In this document: in pieces, positions 1-11,408 of the stretch
Position numbering within the stretch: position 1 is the first letter of the stretch
Layout: each line of letters starts with the position of its first letter
NCBI GenBank assembly: GCA_021432635.1
Contig: MU270085.1
Span: forward strand, 202,670-266,669
From: Thozetella sp. PMI_491
Taxonomy: Eukaryota > Ascomycota > Sordariomycetes > Chaetosphaeriales > Chaetosphaeriaceae
Length of the DNA: 64,000 nucleotides
Direction: 5' to 3'
Position numbers and translations under genes: made by a program
The notes under the pieces: generated by a model
Seen by the model: the letters and a program-made list of their open reading frames with translations, nothing else
The model's database searches: none
What the model was told of the DNA's origin: nothing

Positions 1-23
1 GAGGTATGTTAAAAGGGCCACGA

Positions 24-612
24 TTACGTACATATGCAGTAGTCGTCGTCGTACTGTTCGGGCTCCTGGCCTTGCCATTCTTCCTTTTCGACCCTGCCGC
101 GGTTAGCAATGTCACGGTCAACAGTTCGGAATACTAGAGGCTTACATGCACCACGATCCACTATCTGACCGGAGACAAGCAAGATCGTGGCCGTTCTTGT
201 ACATATGCACCAAAGCCTCAGCCTTTATCCAATGGCCATCCATGATAACATTCTGCCCAGAGCATTTTTGAACGACATTCTGCTCCCAGCTGCTCAAGGA
301 GCCGTCGCAGGCCTGTGTGCATAATGACGTTAAATTACCCTCGGCCCAGGTGTACAGATAATAGTTTGCCGCGGAAGTGAGGTATCCCTGAGGGCAAGAC
401 AATGATGCGTTTCTGCCAGTTGTCAGTGCCCCCCTTGCCGCACCTGATGTCTTGGTAGCGCGGCGTACTCACATAGCTTGTAGGCAGCTGGCATCTACAT
501 CAAGCGATGCGCTCATCGAATCTGGGCTCATCCAAGGCCACATAACGAAGTTTTGCTGGACCGCCCTGGCGGTGGAGGCCAGGCTCGCCGCGAGCAGCAG
601 ACCAGAGTGCAT
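24..612 (-). CDS. LysM-type secreted protein
   Basis: Three exons on the minus strand: 612-473, 412-146 and 93-24, which sum to 159 codons. The start at 612 opens a signal peptide (MHSGLLLAASLASTARA). The mature part has the Cys-rich layout of fungal LysM proteins: a Cys before a short Asn-Ala-Ser stretch, then LTSLCTQAC, SLSSWEQNV, and a final GHDLACLRSDSGSWC block. Proteins of this class bind chitin or chito-oligomers outside the cell and can shield hyphae or mask chitin from hosts. Both introns have GTGAGT/GTAAGC donors and good acceptors. A GTACGT just before the stop at 24-26 could be another donor, so the gene may continue beyond the left edge. It is divergent from a chitin-binding GH18 gene, a pairing known in other ascomycetes. 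The full LysM fold is not evident in this short product, so the family call is likely but not certain. Confidence 0.6.
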
Positions 613-1778
613 GTTGTCGTGCGATAACTATGTCGGTGACCTGCCAAGGGGTCTTGCAAAGAGAAAGCGGAGTATCACCGTGGCGTATACTCCAGGGGAC
701 TGCTTAGAGACTGTTATGGGATTGAGATCCCGACAGTCCGCGCTCAAACATGTAGGAGCCTCCAGGGTTCACCCGGCAGGATGCCCTTGTGCGGGATGAT
801 CCGCCCGCATGCACGTAGCTCATGTCACTTTGGTTCTAAATTTTGCCTATTTGGTGGGGGCTTTGCAGCGTAGTCGATAGATCCGACGAGCGTCGGCCCT
901 TAGGAATCTCGCCGTGCATGAAGGGTTCCACACTTCTCGCGTAGCAGGGCTTCCAAGCCAGGGGACACCAGGTCGCGTAGGCACTCTCCCCGGCATGAGC
1001 CACTTAAAGTGTACGCTTAAGAGCTTCATTGGATGGGTATATAATTAAGCTAGGTGACTCCTAGTACTGCTCGTATCTGCTATGCATAACATCCTTGAAT
1101 GATTGCAGCCATAATCGACCGAAGGGGCTATGCGCTAGCTTACTTTGGCCAGCCTCACTCCATTCAGAGAACACTTGGTGGGTGGCTCGAGCTTCAGCTC
1201 TCAGGGGCACCAACAATCAACTTTATCATTGGTAAGACTGGGATACCTCGAGAACTCTTCGATATAATGATTACTATGCCGACCGCTGCTGGCCTCATCC
1301 GCCCTTCCGCCGCATCTTCGCCCCTGCATGCCGCTGAGTAAGAATATTAAGCTATTGAGCCAGCGATACAACCTCGAATACGATATCTTGATATCAGTCG
1401 GTCCTACGAGACTTGACGAAATTATTTTGCCTTTCGCTTCTCTAGCTTTGCTATTTTTTGACGGGCTAGCGACTCGGTCGCGGCCAATCGAGCTCGAAAC
1501 CGAGACAGCAATACTCTGGCCTGTACCTGTGATAAATAATCAGAAATTCGGAACTACTCCGTCGCCGAAGGCAGACACTTAGGAGAACCGGCTCTTCTCT
1601 CCTTCCCAATCCGTAGCCATGCCAAGCGAGGGTTTACTCTGTGTGGGTCGAGCCATCCTGCAGAGTAACGTTCAACGCGACAGGCGTTACCGGCCAGCTG
1701 TGGTATAATAGGGTTTGCGAACGGTGACGACTTGTCCATACCATCGATCAGTAGGCTAATGGCTCATTGTGGGAGAAA
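613..1778. promoter_or_regulatory. Divergent intergenic region between LysM-type and chitinase genes
   Basis: About 1.17 kb separates the two start codons, so both promoters must lie here. The short open frames inside show no family features, no codon pattern like the neighbours and no splice structure. I see no convincing regulatory motif by eye. Confidence 0.4.
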
Positions 1779-4700
1779 ATGGCATTTGCGAAGAGTGTCG
1801 CACCATTCTGGCCAGTGCTGATAGCACTGCTGCTCCCAATGCCAGTAGCAGGTGCGGAAACATCCTTGCAACTGCGCTCTACTTCGTTAACTCCCACATC
1901 GGCCTCTACCACCAATATCATCAACTCGACAGTAACCTTTAATCTTTCTGCCACAGCATCTGTGGCTGCATACTCGGCCCTCCCGAGAAACGGCAGCGAG
2001 ATCTATAAGGCCAAGTTCCAGGCTCACGATCCTAGGACCCCCAAGTTTGTCAATACGACAAAGACTAGCATAAACCCGCTGTTCAAAGCTGCAGACGGCC
2101 TCCGAGGAAAGCATAAACCTTCCGCAGTGCTCTCCCAACGCCAGGTCAGCGCAACAGGGTTGCCTGAAGGGGCCTGCGCTCCGGGAACACCATGCGTGAA
2201 TGGGGCTTGCTGCAGTAAGGTACGCAGTCTAAGTATTCTCTCGGAGATACCCGGTAGATATCAATATTGAGATTTTGTTTTAGGAAGGATTCTGTGGGTA
2301 TAGCCCTGACTTTTGCGGTGCTAATGTGTGCATTTCGTGAGTGCCGCTTCCGTAGCCTGGGCGCGCGCGCCGCCTAACACACATCTACCACTAGAAACTG
2401 CGATGCCAAAGCCGAATGTGGACAGTACGCCTTAGCTGGGAACGAGAGATGCCCTCTAAATGTTTGTTGCTCCAAATACGGCTTTTGTGGAACTGAGGAC
2501 GGTGGGTGCCGAGACAATGCATTGGGGCTTCGGGGCTCTGGCTGACCCTAACTAGAATTTTGCGGTGCAACCTGCGACAATACTTACGGCAACTGCGGGG
2601 TGAGTACTAAGATAATACCGGTAATGGCGTCTTAAACCTAACTGATTCCATTAGCACCCGGCCTCTCCATTTTGCGCTGCTAGTCAGCGCACCTCCCGGA
2701 ACAAGAAGATTGGATACTACGAGGGCTGGTAGGTCAAAGTACCTGACCTCTCTCGCAAGGCAAACCTGGCTTACCATCTAGGGCCACTACACGTGCGTGT
2801 GATCAGAGGGCACCGGAAGATCTTATCCTTACCGGCTTCACACACTTGAACTTCGGTGAGTGCGTAAACGAGAGCCTAGTATCAACCTTTGGTGCTGACT
2901 ATGTGGTCGTAAGCTTTCGCCTTCTTTCATCCAACTACATTTCAGATGGCAGCTATGGATGATTCGTCGGCATCTCTGTATTCTAGGTTCACAGCTCTGA
3001 AGAAAAAGGCACCGTAGGTGGTTATGTCACTGAAATACATCACCGAGGCAAAGCAACTGATCGGTTGCAGAGGCCTTCAGACCTGGATTTCGGTTGGCGG
3101 ATGGTCGTTCAATGTGAGATATTATAAGCTTTCTTTTTCTGCGAGTAGTTGCTAAGGAGATATAGGACGAAACGAACGTGCCAAACACCCGCACCGCTTT
3201 CAGCGACATGGTGAGCACGGCGTCCAACCGAGCCACATTTATCGCGAGCTTGGAGCACTTCATGTCCGCCTATGGATTTGACGGAGTAGACTTGGATTGG
3301 GAGGTGCGTTTGTTTGTATGGGCTCATCTCATTTAGACGGCGCCACTGACTATCCTCAGTATCCTGGGGCCGATGATCGTGGAGGTCGCAAGGAGGACAC
3401 AGCCAATTTCGTCACTCTTCTCAGAGACATGAGGGCGGCCTGGGGCAATCGCTACGGTAGTTTCCCGCCATACACAGCTATAGGATGTCAGATCTAACCA
3501 GGCTACAGGGATCAGTGCGACGCTGCCCTCCAGCTATTGGTATCTCCAGCATTTTGATCTCCCGGGCATGGAAGCCTATCTAGACTGGTTTAACGTGATG
3601 TCCTACGATATTCACGGCGTCTGGGACAGTTCTAACGTCTGGGCGGGACCTTACGTCCGGCCACACACGAACCTAACCGAGATCGATGCTGGCTTGCAGT
3701 TGCTCTGGCGTGTCAACGTGAATCCAGCCAAGGTTGTGCTAGGGCTGGGTTGGTACGGCCGGTCCTTTACGCTGTCCAACCCCTCTTGCAACAAGCCTTG
3801 GTGCAATTTTTCTGCCGGAGGGAAAGCTGGGCCCTGCAGTGGCGAATCAGGCATCCTCTCGAACGCCGGTGTGTTCTCGCTCCGCTAGAGTCCAGCGCGA
3901 AGTTCCCGCTAACTTTCCAAAGAGATCTTTTCGATAGTCAAGCAAAAGGGACTGACCCCAGTTATTGACCAAAGTTAGAACTGCAACCTGGCTACAAGTC
4001 ACTGTACCATGATAATAACGTTGCATAGGCGCCGCTGTGGCTTACGTGTCGTGGGACGACCAGTGGGTGAGCTACGACACAGCCGAGACGATGCAGACGA
4101 AAATGACGTATGCCGATGAACGCTGTCTGGTATGTAATATTTCTTACACAGAATATTCGGCTTCTTTATGCTCAGTCTTTTCCAGGGTGGTACTATGGTT
4201 TGGGCCATAGATCTTGACGACACCGCCGGGACGTCGCTTGGGAACGCAGATTCCAACTATCAGATTCTTCTGTCGTGCATGTACACTCCGTGCGTAACGA
4301 ACCCTTTCGGAAATTCTCCAGATACAGACTCTATCTTCCGTCGGAGCGCCGCGGGCGATACCTGCTATACCTCGTTTTGTGGACAAGGTTGCGAACCTGG
4401 TGCGTCCATCACAACCAATCTAGCCACACAGGATGCTACTGACGCCGTTAGTAGGCTTTGCCGAGATGTCACAAATGACGGGAAGGGTTGGCACCCTTCC
4501 AGTCCACTCGGAGTGTCCTGCAGGAACGTGGCAGAGCCTCTGCTGTGCGACCGGGACGCAGTACGGGACATGCCAGTGGCGCGGCTATGGAGGCCTCGGC
4601 TTCGACTGCCGCGGGTACTGCAATTATGGAGAGACGATGGTGGCGCAGAATACGAACCACTTGCAGTTCGACCCGGTAACGGGATCTACGGTTAGCATGT

Positions 4701-6959
4701 CTTGCTTCCTGGGATATCAGGTTTACTGCTGCTCCGACTTTGAGCCGCCTGTCGAGATGCCGCTGCTCAATCTCCTCGGGGAAGAGGGTGCGTGGTCTGG
4801 CATAGATGATGTGGAGGGTTGGGCAGAATGGCAAGTGGTAAGTCTAGTCGCCCAGCTAATGGCTATTTTTGCTTCCCCCGTGGGTCATATAGTAAATGGA
4901 ATTGCGTCCAATAACTGACTGAATCCCCTGAAACAGGAGCAAACAGCTGCCGAGTGCCCAGATCTCTCCGTTCTCATTACCTTGGAAGGAGCTGAGACCA
5001 TCACTGAAAAGGGAATCCCCATCGATCTCGGTCTGGTAAAGAGAGGATACGATTCAACAAGCGGGCGAACGACAGGCTTCCTAATGTGCTTCACAGCTAA
5101 CGCGGTCGTCAGAACTATGCTGTCTGGGAAGATTGCCGGCTATGCGGCCAATAGACAGGTCTGGACAGGCGTTGGATTGCCACTCAGTAAACCGAACCCC
5201 AACAGACGTAAGAATGTTGTTGGGAATGGGGTGCAGATTGGGCCGTAAGTGGTTTACATCCTCTTCTGTTCAGCATGTGCTAACCCATGTCCTTCCCGCG
5301 CCTAAGATGGGTCAAGGTAGGCTTTCCACAAGGGACGAGGGACTGTTCGACAACATACCCTTGCCGATACGGAAACCAATTCGATCAAGTAGGTTAATTA
5401 TTCTCGTGAATTTCACGCCCTCCGGCTCACACATGCCTTGACAGATCTGCGATAATGTGCGGTACGGGATTGAGCATTGGCTCGGTGGCAACAGAGTATA
5501 CAATTTCCCCCAGAGTGAGTGCACCATCACCTCTTCTTACCGAGGGGTGCGCATATACTTATGTGTGAAATTAGGTGGTGCCGGAGCCGGTGGTACCGAT
5601 CGGCTTCAGGTTGCTAGGTGGAGGAATTGGCACCACAAGAATTGGAAAATTTCATGGACCAACCGGAATATTTATCCCTGGGTTCCTCCCTCGAGCTCGG
5701 CTTGCGACACGTAGGTAAAATCTGCCTGCAAATGCTGCTCTTCGCTAACTTCACTCGCGTATCCCACCACAGTGATGAATTTCCTTTCAACGCCTTTGTA
5801 GGGCCACTGGATCATTTGACAAGACGCGACATCTCTCACTAACTGTCAATCAGGTCGAATCGGCTGCTCGACAAGTCCTACGCTCCGTAGACCACAGAGA
5901 GAACAATGCCCAGGGCAAGTAATTCCTCTCCATTCTGTCCAGTTCAATCTGCTCACTTCACTGGTCGTTTTAGGTTCTGATTTCGCGCAGTGGAAGCTCG
6001 CGGTTTGGGCTCCATGCGCCGCGCTACGACAAGCGAACAACAGGTCACCGCCACCTGTCACTGTGTATGTTCTTCCCTGTCACAAAAAACTCTCGTCGAC
6101 TGGATACCTACTGACACACTCGATACGCTAAGAACCTGGTCAGGTATCCAGAGTGGTGACAATCGGCGACTTTCAACTGGCATAATCCAGAGATACGGGG
6201 TATGTACACGCTTATAAGCTGAATATTTATGCTCGGTCGGACACTAAATTGCTGTGAATAGTTCAATTCTGGCTCTTGGGACATGTGCTTGCGTGAGTAA
6301 CGGCCGTATCCGTCGTCTGCGTCTTGGATCTTGCGAGCTGACAGCACTCTTGTTTGCGTGTTCCAGCTACTGCCTTCCCGAATGGTGTAGCCACAGTAGT
6401 CAGTGATATGGGTTGGCGTGTCGCTTCGACAGACCCTCTCTTCTCCGCAACAAGCGGCGTAACTTGGACGAACCGTGCCAAGACGTGGTCCGTCGACCCT
6501 TTGAAAATTCCCACGACTCTTCGCGGAGGTTCCTCCATCTTCTGGCCAACTGACATCAACCTCGTCGCGCCATGGTTACGGGCGCGTGGCAAAGCCGGTG
6601 AGCTGGTCGCGATCAGTATCGACTCTGCCAACGCCACAGAGGCCGCTGGTCTCAAGTCTCGGCTGGCCGGCCGCCGGCCATATCTCGACGATGAGCAGCG
6701 TCGTCTCTGCCACAAGCTCTTCCGGAGGGACGGTGAGAAGCTCATCGAGGCTTTGGTGTCTGATGATATTGAATATCTTGCTAGTCGGTGTCTTGCTGCT
6801 TTGGCGACCGACGCGGCCGAAGCGGCTGTAAACGCAACGGTGGCATCTTCCCGTACGACGCCGGGATCACGGCCCCTGGAGACTGGCACGTTATATAACG
6901 AGAATCGTTTTGTCACTGTTACTACAAAGCCGGCTTCGCCGGGGCCTTCTTCTGTCTAA
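1779..6959 (+). CDS. Chitin-binding GH18 chitinase, killer-toxin-subunit type (subgroup C)
   Basis: Very long gene with more than 20 exons. The first sixteen can be phased: 1779-2219, 2284-2336, 2395-2501, 2556-2599, 2655-2728, 2782-2855, 2914-3013, 3071-3113, 3166-3303, 3360-3456, 3509-3868, 3923-3973, 4029-4129, 4186-4399, 4455-4837, then from 4937. Order of parts: signal peptide, CBM18-like Cys-rich chitin-binding modules (CCSKYGFCG type), then a GH18 barrel with ISVGGW and the catalytic DGVDLDWE at the end of exon 9. It continues through [15 protein letters not shown] and [12 protein letters not shown] to a long Cys-rich C-terminal part. The enzyme should hydrolyse chitin outside the cell, and the architecture is that of zymocin-alpha-like chitinases. 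The tail has an EFPFNAF block and an EN-x-QG block that resemble NucA/NucB-type nucleases (inference). Exons downstream of about 5240 are less certain, but introns at 6200-6261 and 6293-6366 join the 6367-6959 reading frame in phase. One intron (3974-4028) uses a weak GTTAGA donor. Confidence 0.78.
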
Positions 6960-7168
6960 ACGATTTATCGGATTTAAATATCAACACGAAGGAGAGTTGG
7001 CTATTTGGTAGAGGCTAGTGCGTACATCGATGTCTTTACCTGCATCTGCGAAACTAGCTATGGGCAATAGAAGTAAACAACATATGAGTGGCATTGAAGT
7101 AAGAAGAAAAGAAGATCGCATCACCTATATCTCGCGCATTTGACTTGTTCGTATTAATGCACTATTCC

Positions 7169-8611
7169 CTATGAGCATCGCCCTATATTAAACGCCAAAC
7201 GGCCCTCGGGAGTCTGCGCTGCTCTATTCCACACTTCGTTGAGCTCACCTTCCACGCCATGCACTCCCACATGGACGATGCCAGACTCATTGAGCTTCCG
7301 CCAGCACTGCAAAATGGATACTAACTTTGGATTATGGGTTGCGAAATACGGACAGGCGGTTGAGTGCGCGAACACGCTATCGTTGCTCGTGACACCAGAC
7401 GCCTCCGCAGGTTGTGGTAGGATGAACACCACCTCGTCTTGCCGACCGTTGTATCTTGGCATTATATAGAGTCCGGGCGTGTCGTTGAGCAGTGTATCTC
7501 TATGCATGTTCGGTATCTCTCGGTCTCGCCATTGCCGAACGCGATCCTGCCCATCTCCAGTGCCGGGGAACAGCAGAACCGGTCGCTCTGACCACTCTAG
7601 CATCCGAGACTCGCAAGCTTCCATCCTGCGCTCGGCATCGTCAGCCTCAAGCAGTTCGTGCATGCGTTCTAGTGAGAAGCACCCAATGCCTGGTGCTATG
7701 CGAAGGGCGCGGTCTCGCGGCGCTCGCGCTTTGCACAAGAACTGGAACGCGAAACTGGGCGACCAACGCTGTTCTTCGTCCTCATCGACGTCCTCTGGCG
7801 GGAGCAGGAACGTGCCATAAAGCGTTTCTTGATCTTCCAAGTCTTCCCGAGACAAAAGGAAGCGTCCATCCTCGTCTAAGTCCCAGGCATCTCTGATTTC
7901 GGATGGAAGGCGGCTTTCTACTGCGCTGAGTAGCCGGGACCACTCGTGCAATGCCGCCTGCAAGTCAGCCTCCGCGAACGGCTGTGTAAGAATGCATCCC
8001 TCGGGCTCTTCTGGGGCCTCCGGCTCTGGAGCAAGGCGGTACGTGCCCGCGCGCCACGCAGCTAAATAGTGTTGCAAGGCATCTGCGAGTGGCACCCATG
8101 CACCAGGCCGCGGGAGTGGCCAATGGCTACTATCAAGAGCGGCCCAGTGTACAGAGCCAGACCCTAGGTCCATAAAGAGACCGCCCCACTGGGTGTCACC
8201 AATGCCATGGTACAGCAGCACGACATCAGAAGCTAGGCAATTCGGCACCGGGTCATCCGCGATGGGGAAGTGGGCATAGGCAACTAGGTGATCAGGGTGC
8301 GGGAAGCGGAGGTACGGTGTCAGCGATGGGTTGCGCACCACTCGATTTTCCTTTCTTGCTGCGCTCTCCACAAGATTGCCAGGTGAGGATGTGACCGCCG
8401 CAGTTGAGGTAGTTAGTTGGTATATGAAGTAGTCAGTCCCTTCGAGAAAGGTAACAAGGTCTCCATGTAGGCGAGATCGCAGTGCTATTGCTTCATCGCC
8501 AAACGCGGAGAAGAAGTTGCGTCGTAGGTGGCAATCGGGATGCAGATAAGGAGAGGCTGCATGGATGGCTGCGATTTCATTGTGCAAAAAGATGCACGTA
8601 GCGATATCCAT
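7169..8611 (-). CDS. Unrecognised single-exon protein, 480 aa
   Basis: A long uninterrupted frame that begins at ATG 8611 and ends with TAG at 7169-7171. I do not recognise the family. The protein has no signal peptide or membrane segment. It is acidic in the middle (an EPEAPEEPE-type stretch near residue 200 and a DVDEDEEQ stretch near 275), and tryptophan and leucine are spread evenly, which suggests a soluble cytoplasmic protein. The N-terminal third contains a tract reading LLYHGIGDTQWGG. The length, the absence of introns and the steady composition support a real gene. It lies convergent with the chitinase, about 210 bp from its end, and upstream of the adenosine-deaminase-like gene on the same strand. 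No function is proposed. Confidence 0.7.
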   Translation of the reverse strand: MDIATCIFLHNEIAAIHAASPYLHPDCHLRRNFFSAFGDEAIALRSRLHGDLVTFLEGTDYFIYQLTTSTAAVTSSPGNLVESAARKENRVVRNPSLTPYLRFPHPDHLVAYAHFPIADDPVPNCLASDVVLLYHGIGDTQWGGLFMDLGSGSVHWAALDSSHWPLPRPGAWVPLADALQHYLAAWRAGTYRLAPEPEAPEEPEGCILTQPFAEADLQAALHEWSRLLSAVESRLPSEIRDAWDLDEDGRFLLSREDLEDQETLYGTFLLPPEDVDEDEEQRWSPSFAFQFLCKARAPRDRALRIAPGIGCFSLERMHELLEADDAERRMEACESRMLEWSERPVLLFPGTGDGQDRVRQWRDREIPNMHRDTLLNDTPGLYIMPRYNGRQDEVVFILPQPAEASGVTSNDSVFAHSTACPYFATHNPKLVSILQCWRKLNESGIVHVGVHGVEGELNEVWNRAAQTPEGRLAFNIGRCS

Positions 8612-9065
8612 GGTCCCAGTAGGGGGAGATTAAGAGTAGTTGCGAGTTGCGTGACCAGATGGACCAGAGTGCAAAGTTGTTGCTACCAAGTCTATAGATA
8701 TGTGAACAAATTTATCCGACAGAGAGACTGTTGAAAAAGGGGGGGGCGACAACTAGTGCTTATAGGCTGCGTTGCAAGCCTTTCATGTTACTAAGCCCCA
8801 TGTGATAGTGTGGAATAGATATTTACCCGAGACAACATAAATCACACCCTCTCTCTATGCTGTGCAATGCTCGTGGGTCATGTGGACCATACGTTTTCAA
8901 CTATACTAGTAATCTGTGTCACTAGATGATAGGTCCTCTATACCTGGGATCTGATGTGGACGAGACTCCATCGGGTTCACTTTTCAAAATTCGGGTTCTG
9001 CCCTGATAGGCTGTTTCTCTATGCGGATTTGGACATGTTGAAATGAGTCTACCTCAAACTAACCT
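8612..9065. other. Intergenic stretch
   Basis: AT-rich spacer holding the promoter of the 480-aa gene and the 3' end of the deaminase gene. It has a run of eight G at 8739-8746. No gene is seen. Confidence 0.4.
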
Positions 9066-10097
9066 CTAACCCGAATAATTATCTACCCTGTTAATCAACT
9101 CCATCTTTCTCTCGTCAGATAGAAAGCTGGCATTGATGGAATTGCGAGCCAGCCCCTTCATTTCCTCGAGACCCAGATGGTAGGATTCGCTAGCCAATGC
9201 ATACTCGCCCAGACAAGAGCACCCAAACATAGTCGGGTCATCAGAGTTCAGAGTACAGAGCATTCCCCTTTGGAGATATTGAGGCAAGGGGTGGACCTCA
9301 ACGGACGGACAACAGCCCGTTAGGATGTTTGAGGTAATGTTAATCTCTACTGGGATTTGCCGCTTTGCCAGTATATCCATGAGCTCCTCGTCATGCTGAG
9401 CCGCCAAGCCGTGACCGATCCTTTCCACATCCATTGCTAAGGCTTCGCGTATCTGTAGGGGTCCTTTAATGGGCCCGGTAGTTTCCCCGACGTGAGCTGT
9501 GAGCCTCAGTCCCGCTTCCTTGGCCTTTCGGTAGGGGTCACGGAACCATTCAATAGGGTTGTCGGTCTCGTTACCACCGATCCCGACGCCGACGATGGTG
9601 GGAAACCGCTCTCTGAGCTCAGCAGCCATGCGGAACACGACACCAGTCGCTTCAACCCCCAAACTCCGACTTGCATCGGCGATCCAGAAGATGGATGGTC
9701 CCCCGAGCTCGCGCTCTATCTGGAGCCTCGCGCCTTCCACCGCATTCATCACATCCTCCACTTTGAGGTGAGGTCTGAAGTGGAGGATATTACCCCAAGC
9801 GATGTACACTTCGGCATGGACGACACCCTGCTCATGCAGATTCTGCATCATTGCTCGCGCGATAAGAGAATAGTCCTCTGGTGTCTGCAGGTGATCGTTC
9901 AAGAGCCTAAAAATGCTCAAAAAGTGAGGGAAGTCCTTGTAGCTATACAGCGCCCGGGCTTCTTCGAGAGTGAAGGGCGTCTTGTCATGGCGCTGAGAGA
10001 GGGTCACCAACGTCTCCGGGGTGATGGTCCCTTCGAGGTGAAGATGTATTTCAGCTTTCGGAAGACCCCTCAGCCACCCTCTCTTTGTCTCAGTCAT
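9066..10097 (-). CDS. Adenosine/adenine deaminase-like metallohydrolase
   Basis: Single-exon 343-aa protein, the usual length for this family. It hydrolyses the 6-amino group of adenosine (or adenine) in purine salvage, in the cytosol. Motifs are in the expected order: LPKAEIHLHLEG at residues 12-23 (zinc-binding HxH), GVGIGGNE in the middle, LTAHVGE (zinc ligand and catalytic Glu), ERIGHGLAA, and LNSDDPTMFG near the C terminus (metal-binding Asp pair). All key residues are present, so it should be active. The SDDPTMFG and LGEYALA form resembles adenosine deaminases more than yeast-type adenine deaminase, but substrate preference cannot be settled by eye. The start is the first ATG of the frame, 9 residues before the conserved block. 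Confidence 0.9.
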   Translation of the reverse strand: MTETKRGWLRGLPKAEIHLHLEGTITPETLVTLSQRHDKTPFTLEEARALYSYKDFPHFLSIFRLLNDHLQTPEDYSLIARAMMQNLHEQGVVHAEVYIAWGNILHFRPHLKVEDVMNAVEGARLQIERELGGPSIFWIADASRSLGVEATGVVFRMAAELRERFPTIVGVGIGGNETDNPIEWFRDPYRKAKEAGLRLTAHVGETTGPIKGPLQIREALAMDVERIGHGLAAQHDEELMDILAKRQIPVEINITSNILTGCCPSVEVHPLPQYLQRGMLCTLNSDDPTMFGCSCLGEYALASESYHLGLEEMKGLARNSINASFLSDERKMELINRVDNYSG

Positions 10098-10494
10098 CTT
10101 TCAGTTGTGGTTGGGGCAAGTCTATTGATCGATTTTTGGATCTTGCGCCGTTTTCTTTAGCGATCAATCGTCCCGGCCACACTTCTGAGCCAGCCATGTC
10201 AGCCTGATACAACATAAAGTATTCCTCGGGTAGCGAACGAGCGTGGGTAGGGAGGATGACTAATACTACCTAGCTGTGCAAAAGCGTGGCGGTGCACGAA
10301 TCCGCCAAGAGTATGTGCCGCAAAGTAGGTAAAAAGGAGCGGATAGCTTAGAAGAAAACTGGCCGGGAAAAAAGAGAAAAAAAAAAGGAGCTATTTGTCT
10401 CGTATTTCCTCCGATCTCTGGGGTGATTCGTTAAATGTCTTAAAATAGAAAGTAGTCTATCACAAGCAATAGTGGATATTCTGGTTATAACCTA
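10098..10494. other. Intergenic stretch
   Basis: Promoter side of the deaminase gene. It includes a long A-rich tract around 10365-10388. No coding signal is seen. Confidence 0.35.
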
Positions 10495-11400
10495 AACTAA
10501 TTTTTCTTCGCAAGTCTTCAATATTCCAGATCCTCTCTTTTGCTCCAGTCTTAAGCTGTGTACTTCGTTCAGCTGCCGTCGCCTTTTCCTTTCCAATCTT
10601 ACCTTGTCAATGCCAGCTGCTAGAACCTCTTGCTGCTTTTGTACTATGTCGGCTTGTTTCTTCATCGCTGCCTTCCATATACCTCTCTTTTCTTCAAGTA
10701 TCTTTTTCTGCTCCCGAACCCACTCTTGCCGGTTCTCTCGCATCTTAATATCCTAGGTTGTCTCAGAAAGTCGTTTCTTTGCCTCCTCTTGGACCCAATC
10801 CTGCCAGGCCCCCGATCAGCCGAGGCAAGTCTCGCTTCCTTCGTTCGAAGTTTATGGTCCTTTCCATCCAGTTGCATCCGAGTGCTTTCAAACCACTGCT
10901 GAAGCTCTTCCCTGTGGTTTTCCAATGCCACTTGCGATTTCCTGACTGTCGATAAACTTTTATTTAGTTCAGCTTTGTCCACGTTTAGTACTGACTACTG
11001 GAGGCTAGGCTCATTGTCGGTTCCCCAAGCCGGTACCCGTCTCGTTACCAATCCCCATAACAACTTTTCTTTCCGGTTCGACGACTCCCGGCTGAGAAAA
11101 TTAAGCAATAACTCCGCTTTCTTTCAGTTTAGGGCGTCTCTCAAGCTCAACCACCCTCCGCTCCAGGGCCTCCATACCGGCGAATCTTTCTTGGTGATCT
11201 CTGAATTCTGCTTCAAGCTCAGATCTTCTTCGTTCTGGATCGCCTCCAGCTTTTTCCTTTTCTCTTCAGTCTCTCTCTCTCCAGTTCTTCCTGTCTCTTC
11301 TTCAAGTTAGCCTCTTGTTGGCTGTCGATGGCTTGATTGTCCACAACGCGACTTAGTGTGTCGAGTTTGTAGTCGCTACGAGACTTGACCATCCCCTCCT
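10495..11400 (-). pseudogene. Broken gene for a Lys/Glu-rich coiled-coil protein
   Basis: Read on the minus strand, coiled-coil sequence continues across the region but hops between frames. It starts near 11400 with ANLKKRQEELERERLKRK, shifts frame to SELEAEFRDHQERF and ALERRVVELERR, meets stops, then resumes with QVALENHREELQQWFEST around 10900. It shifts again to an AWQDWVQEEAKKR segment, meets a TAG near 10752, and continues as ENRQEWVREQKKILEEK to about 10495. Several frame changes and in-frame stops without convincing splice signals point to a decayed gene rather than an intron-rich one. AWQDWVQEEAKKR and ENRQEWVREQKK look like degenerate copies of one repeat. The original function is unknown. 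Confidence 0.6.
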
Positions 11401-11408
11401 CCTTCAAA

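Noticed and set aside
3974..4028. TAG in the chitinase frame read as a nonsense mutation
   Set aside because: An intron with a weak GTTAGA donor and CATAG acceptor fits in phase and restores the family sequence on both sides.
6263..6916. Minus-strand frame of 217 aa
   Set aside because: Antisense shadow of the 3' exons of the chitinase gene; composition is Arg/Ala/Ser-rich with no family features.
9492..10160. Plus-strand frame of 222 aa
   Set aside because: Lies opposite the adenosine-deaminase-like gene, whose motifs are complete.
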